Assembly: GCA_046590575.1 (NCBI GenBank)
Contig: JBKJUS010000078.1
Location: forward strand, 1-33,861
Reading direction: 5' to 3'
Source: DATLNF01 sp046590575
Lineage (GTDB): Bacteria; Actinomycetota; Actinomycetes; BP-191
DNA length: 33,861 nucleotides
The first letter of the stretch is position 1; each line of letters starts with the position of its first letter. Made by a program: the position numbers and the translations under genes. The notes below the pieces were generated by a model that was not told the origin of the DNA, did not search any database, and saw only the letters and a list, made by a program, of their open reading frames with translations. Positions 32,455-33,861 of this stretch are shown here, in pieces.

Positions 32455-32467
32455 ACCCCTTAGGGGT
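32455..32467. promoter_or_regulatory. Perfect 13-base palindrome upstream of the subtilase
   Basis: ACCCCT-T-AGGGGT, perfect 6-base arms around one base, about 60 bases before the subtilase start. The regulator is unknown; a dimeric repressor site is plausible. Confidence 0.45.
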
Positions 32468-32481
32468 CACCGCTGTGCTCG

Positions 32482-32497
32482 CTTAAGACGACTTAAG
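32482..32497. promoter_or_regulatory. Two CTTAAG boxes spaced one helical turn apart
   Basis: CTTAAG occurs at 32482-32487 and 32492-32497, within the 10-base direct repeat CTTAAGACGA/CTTAAGACAC. Both lie on one face of the helix, ~90-100 bases upstream of the subtilase start and away from the terminator of the next gene. This fits an activator site such as a response-regulator or SARP-type direct repeat, by inference. Confidence 0.45.
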
Positions 32498-32588
32498 ACA
32501 CCTCACGAAGGCTCCAGAAGAGTCCCGAAGTGGCGCCCGTCGCTGTGCCAAACCTCACGCAACGCAGCGCGGCCGGGCCGCGGACATG

Positions 32589-32624
32589 GCTGCGGCCGCC
32601 GTACCGGAGTACGACGGCCGCAGC
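32589..32624 (-). terminator. Hairpin terminator of the Asp-repeat protein gene
   Basis: GCTGCGGCCG (32589-32598) pairs with CGGCCGCAGC (32615-32624); after one mismatch CGTAC (32600-32604) pairs with GTACG (32609-32613), leaving a 4-base loop. It begins 18 bases beyond the stop at 32643. Confidence 0.82.
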
Positions 32625-32642
32625 GCTTGCTGGATCAGAACG

Positions 32643-33861
32643 CTACCGAGTGCGCCCCTTGGTGGTCGACGAAGATCCGGGCGTGTGGGCCTGGATGTTG
32701 CCGTGGTCGAGCGTGCCCGAGGCGGAGTAGAGCGTGCCCCCGGCAGTCGTAAAGACGCGGATGGAGAAGAAGTCCACCCCGGTCACCGGCGGTGAGCCTG
32801 GCTCGCCGCGGTCGATGAGAATGAACTGCACTCTCACTTGCTGGCCCTTGGTGGCGTCAGTGTCCAGCGTCCCCGTGCCTTCACCCACGTAGGTGTCGAA
32901 CTGTGCTGCGGGGGGAGCCGGGTCGATGTTCGGATCGTTGTCGCAGTACGCACGCGTCAACGTCGCCAGCTTGAACTGACCGATCATGCCCGGGTCGTGC
33001 CAGGTCACGTTCAGATTGGCTCCGGGGTTGTCTCCGAGGTCACACGGTGCGACGGCGCCGAACCGCACCGATGAGCCTGGCGTGACGACGTCCTCGTTGG
33101 AGATCTGCTTGTCGATCTCGTCGAAGCCACCGCCGCCGGTGACGAAGCCTTCCGCCTCATCATCGTTGCCAGGATCGTTCTTGCAGCCGGGATCGGCGAG
33201 ATCACGCTTACCGTCGACATCGTTGTCCGTGTTGTCCGCGCACTCTGTCGGACCGTCACGCTCGTCGTTGTCATCACGGTTGTCACAGCCTGGGTCGGCC
33301 GGGTAGTCAAACTGCCCATCGCCGTCGTTGTCCAAGCCGTCCGAGCACTCGGGCTCGGTCGAGCCGTCGGTCTCGTTGTTGTCCTGCGGCGAATCGCAGC
33401 CCGGGTCGTTCGGGTGGTCGATCTTTCCGTCGCCGTCGTTGTCAATTTCGTCCGAGCACTGCGGCTTGCCGCCACCGCCACCGCCGCCGCCCGAGGTGCA
33501 GGGGTTGCCCTCGAAGTCGGCGATCGACTCGGCGATCACGATGTCGCCCGCGAGCGTTTGAAGGTAGAGCGCGCGCTGGGTAATCTTGTTGCTTGTCGTG
33601 GTCTTCTGGTTGAGGAACAGCGTCCCGACGAGCGGGATATCGATCTCCCGATACTCGGATTCGTTGATGATCGGCGGGTCGTCGCCGACCTGGACGAAGA
33701 GCACCGTCGACGATCCGGTCAGCGTCGGCGGCGGGGCCTTGCGGCCGGTGGTGCCGCAACGCGAGTGCGCCTCGGAGGTCAGCGCAGCAGCGCGAATCAG
33801 GGTCTGGCCCTCCGGGCTGATCGTCGCCTGCGCCACCCCGGTCTGCGCGTTGCCACTCTTA
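32643..33861 (-). CDS. Secreted or surface protein with Asp-rich Ca-binding-type repeats, partial at its N-terminus
   Basis: The frame stays open to the window edge (…SGNAQTGVAQATISPEG), so the true start lies outside; the GTG at 33836 is internal. Visible parts: a beta-rich N-terminal region (~to 110), a poly-Gly linker, three Cys-containing acidic repeats (C127, C164 and C199, numbering from 33836) with cores such as DNDGDGKIDHPNDPGC, similar to thrombospondin type-3-like Ca-binding loops, and a C-terminal beta domain (~230-397). The C-terminal domain has GGGGFDEID, then FFSIRVFTTAGGTLYSASG near the end, a pattern seen in uncharacterised exported proteins. Calcium binding and an outside location are inferred. 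The function is unknown. It is followed by a terminator. Confidence 0.85.
   Translation of the reverse strand, partial: KSGNAQTGVAQATISPEGQTLIRAAALTSEAHSRCGTTGRKAPPPTLTGSSTVLFVQVGDDPPIINESEYREIDIPLVGTLFLNQKTTTSNKITQRALYLQTLAGDIVIAESIADFEGNPCTSGGGGGGGGKPQCSDEIDNDGDGKIDHPNDPGCDSPQDNNETDGSTEPECSDGLDNDGDGQFDYPADPGCDNRDDNDERDGPTECADNTDNDVDGKRDLADPGCKNDPGNDDEAEGFVTGGGGFDEIDKQISNEDVVTPGSSVRFGAVAPCDLGDNPGANLNVTWHDPGMIGQFKLATLTRAYCDNDPNIDPAPPAAQFDTYVGEGTGTLDTDATKGQQVRVQFILIDRGEPGSPPVTGVDFFSIRVFTTAGGTLYSASGTLDHGNIQAHTPGSSSTTKGRTR
33150..33458 (-). repeat. Three Asp/Asn-rich Cys-containing protein repeats
   Basis: Repeats of about 35-37 residues begin at C127, C164 and C199 (numbered from 33836), each with a C(S/A)D..DND.DG core, a later DPGC and a closing Asp/Asn/Glu-rich tail. 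The third is degenerate (DNDVDGKRDLADPGC). The spacing of Asp residues fits EF-hand-like or thrombospondin type-3 Ca loops. Confidence 0.8.

Overview
The window is strongly GC-rich, uses many GTG starts and one TTG start, and chains most genes by 4-base stop/start overlaps. Together with a SARP/AfsR-type regulator, a two-FHA ABC exporter and fused Liv-type transporter genes, this points to an actinomycete (Actinomycetota). No genus can be named from the sequence alone. No rRNA, tRNA, CRISPR array, transposase or phage gene was recognised.

Left and centre (1-20487): one large locus organised around amino-sugar catabolism and a branched-chain-amino-acid (Liv/HAAT) type ABC importer. A minus-strand unit (7939 to 1) encodes a membrane-tethered solute-binding protein, a LivH-LivM fusion, an MFS-LivF fusion, a secreted protein of unknown function and a membrane-anchored protein that looks frameshifted and runs off the window. 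Divergent from it is a ROK-family repressor (8050-9225). A second minus-strand unit (16538 to 9229) encodes NagA, an alpha/beta hydrolase, a DegT-type aminotransferase, a Gfo/Idh dehydrogenase, a ceramidase-like hydrolase, a GH84 beta-N-acetylglucosaminidase and, as its last gene, the missing LivG ATPase. Divergent from nagA, a plus-strand unit (16639-20487) encodes a short ROK sugar kinase, a second alpha/beta hydrolase, a SIS-domain amino-sugar-phosphate deaminase/isomerase and an ADP-ribosylglycohydrolase-family protein. The 100-base gap between these two units holds three tandem 13-base repeats over a likely promoter.

The working model, which is inference, is that the importer brings in an N-acylated amino-sugar conjugate. 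GH84 and the ADP-ribosylglycohydrolase-like enzyme would release the sugar, the ceramidase-like and alpha/beta hydrolases would remove acyl groups, Gfo/Idh plus DegT would handle a keto/amino position, and kinase, NagA and SIS protein would feed the amino sugar into glycolysis. This combination is the best candidate here for an undescribed pathway.

Right part (20619-33861): a small unknown protein, a lipoprotein of unknown function and a SARP/NB-ARC regulator lie on the plus strand. Converging on them is a four-gene minus-strand unit of vWA protein, PP2C phosphatase, Ser/Thr kinase with zinc ribbon, and FHA-FHA-ABC exporter. This is a TerY-P type phosphorylation triad (compare E. coli yegI/yegK/yegL) coupled to a phosphopeptide-reading exporter. 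An RDD membrane protein is transcribed divergently from it. The right end carries three exported minus-strand proteins: a Pro/Thr-heptad membrane-anchored protein, a subtilisin-like protease and a partial protein with Asp-rich Ca-binding-type repeats. Hairpin terminators follow the last two.
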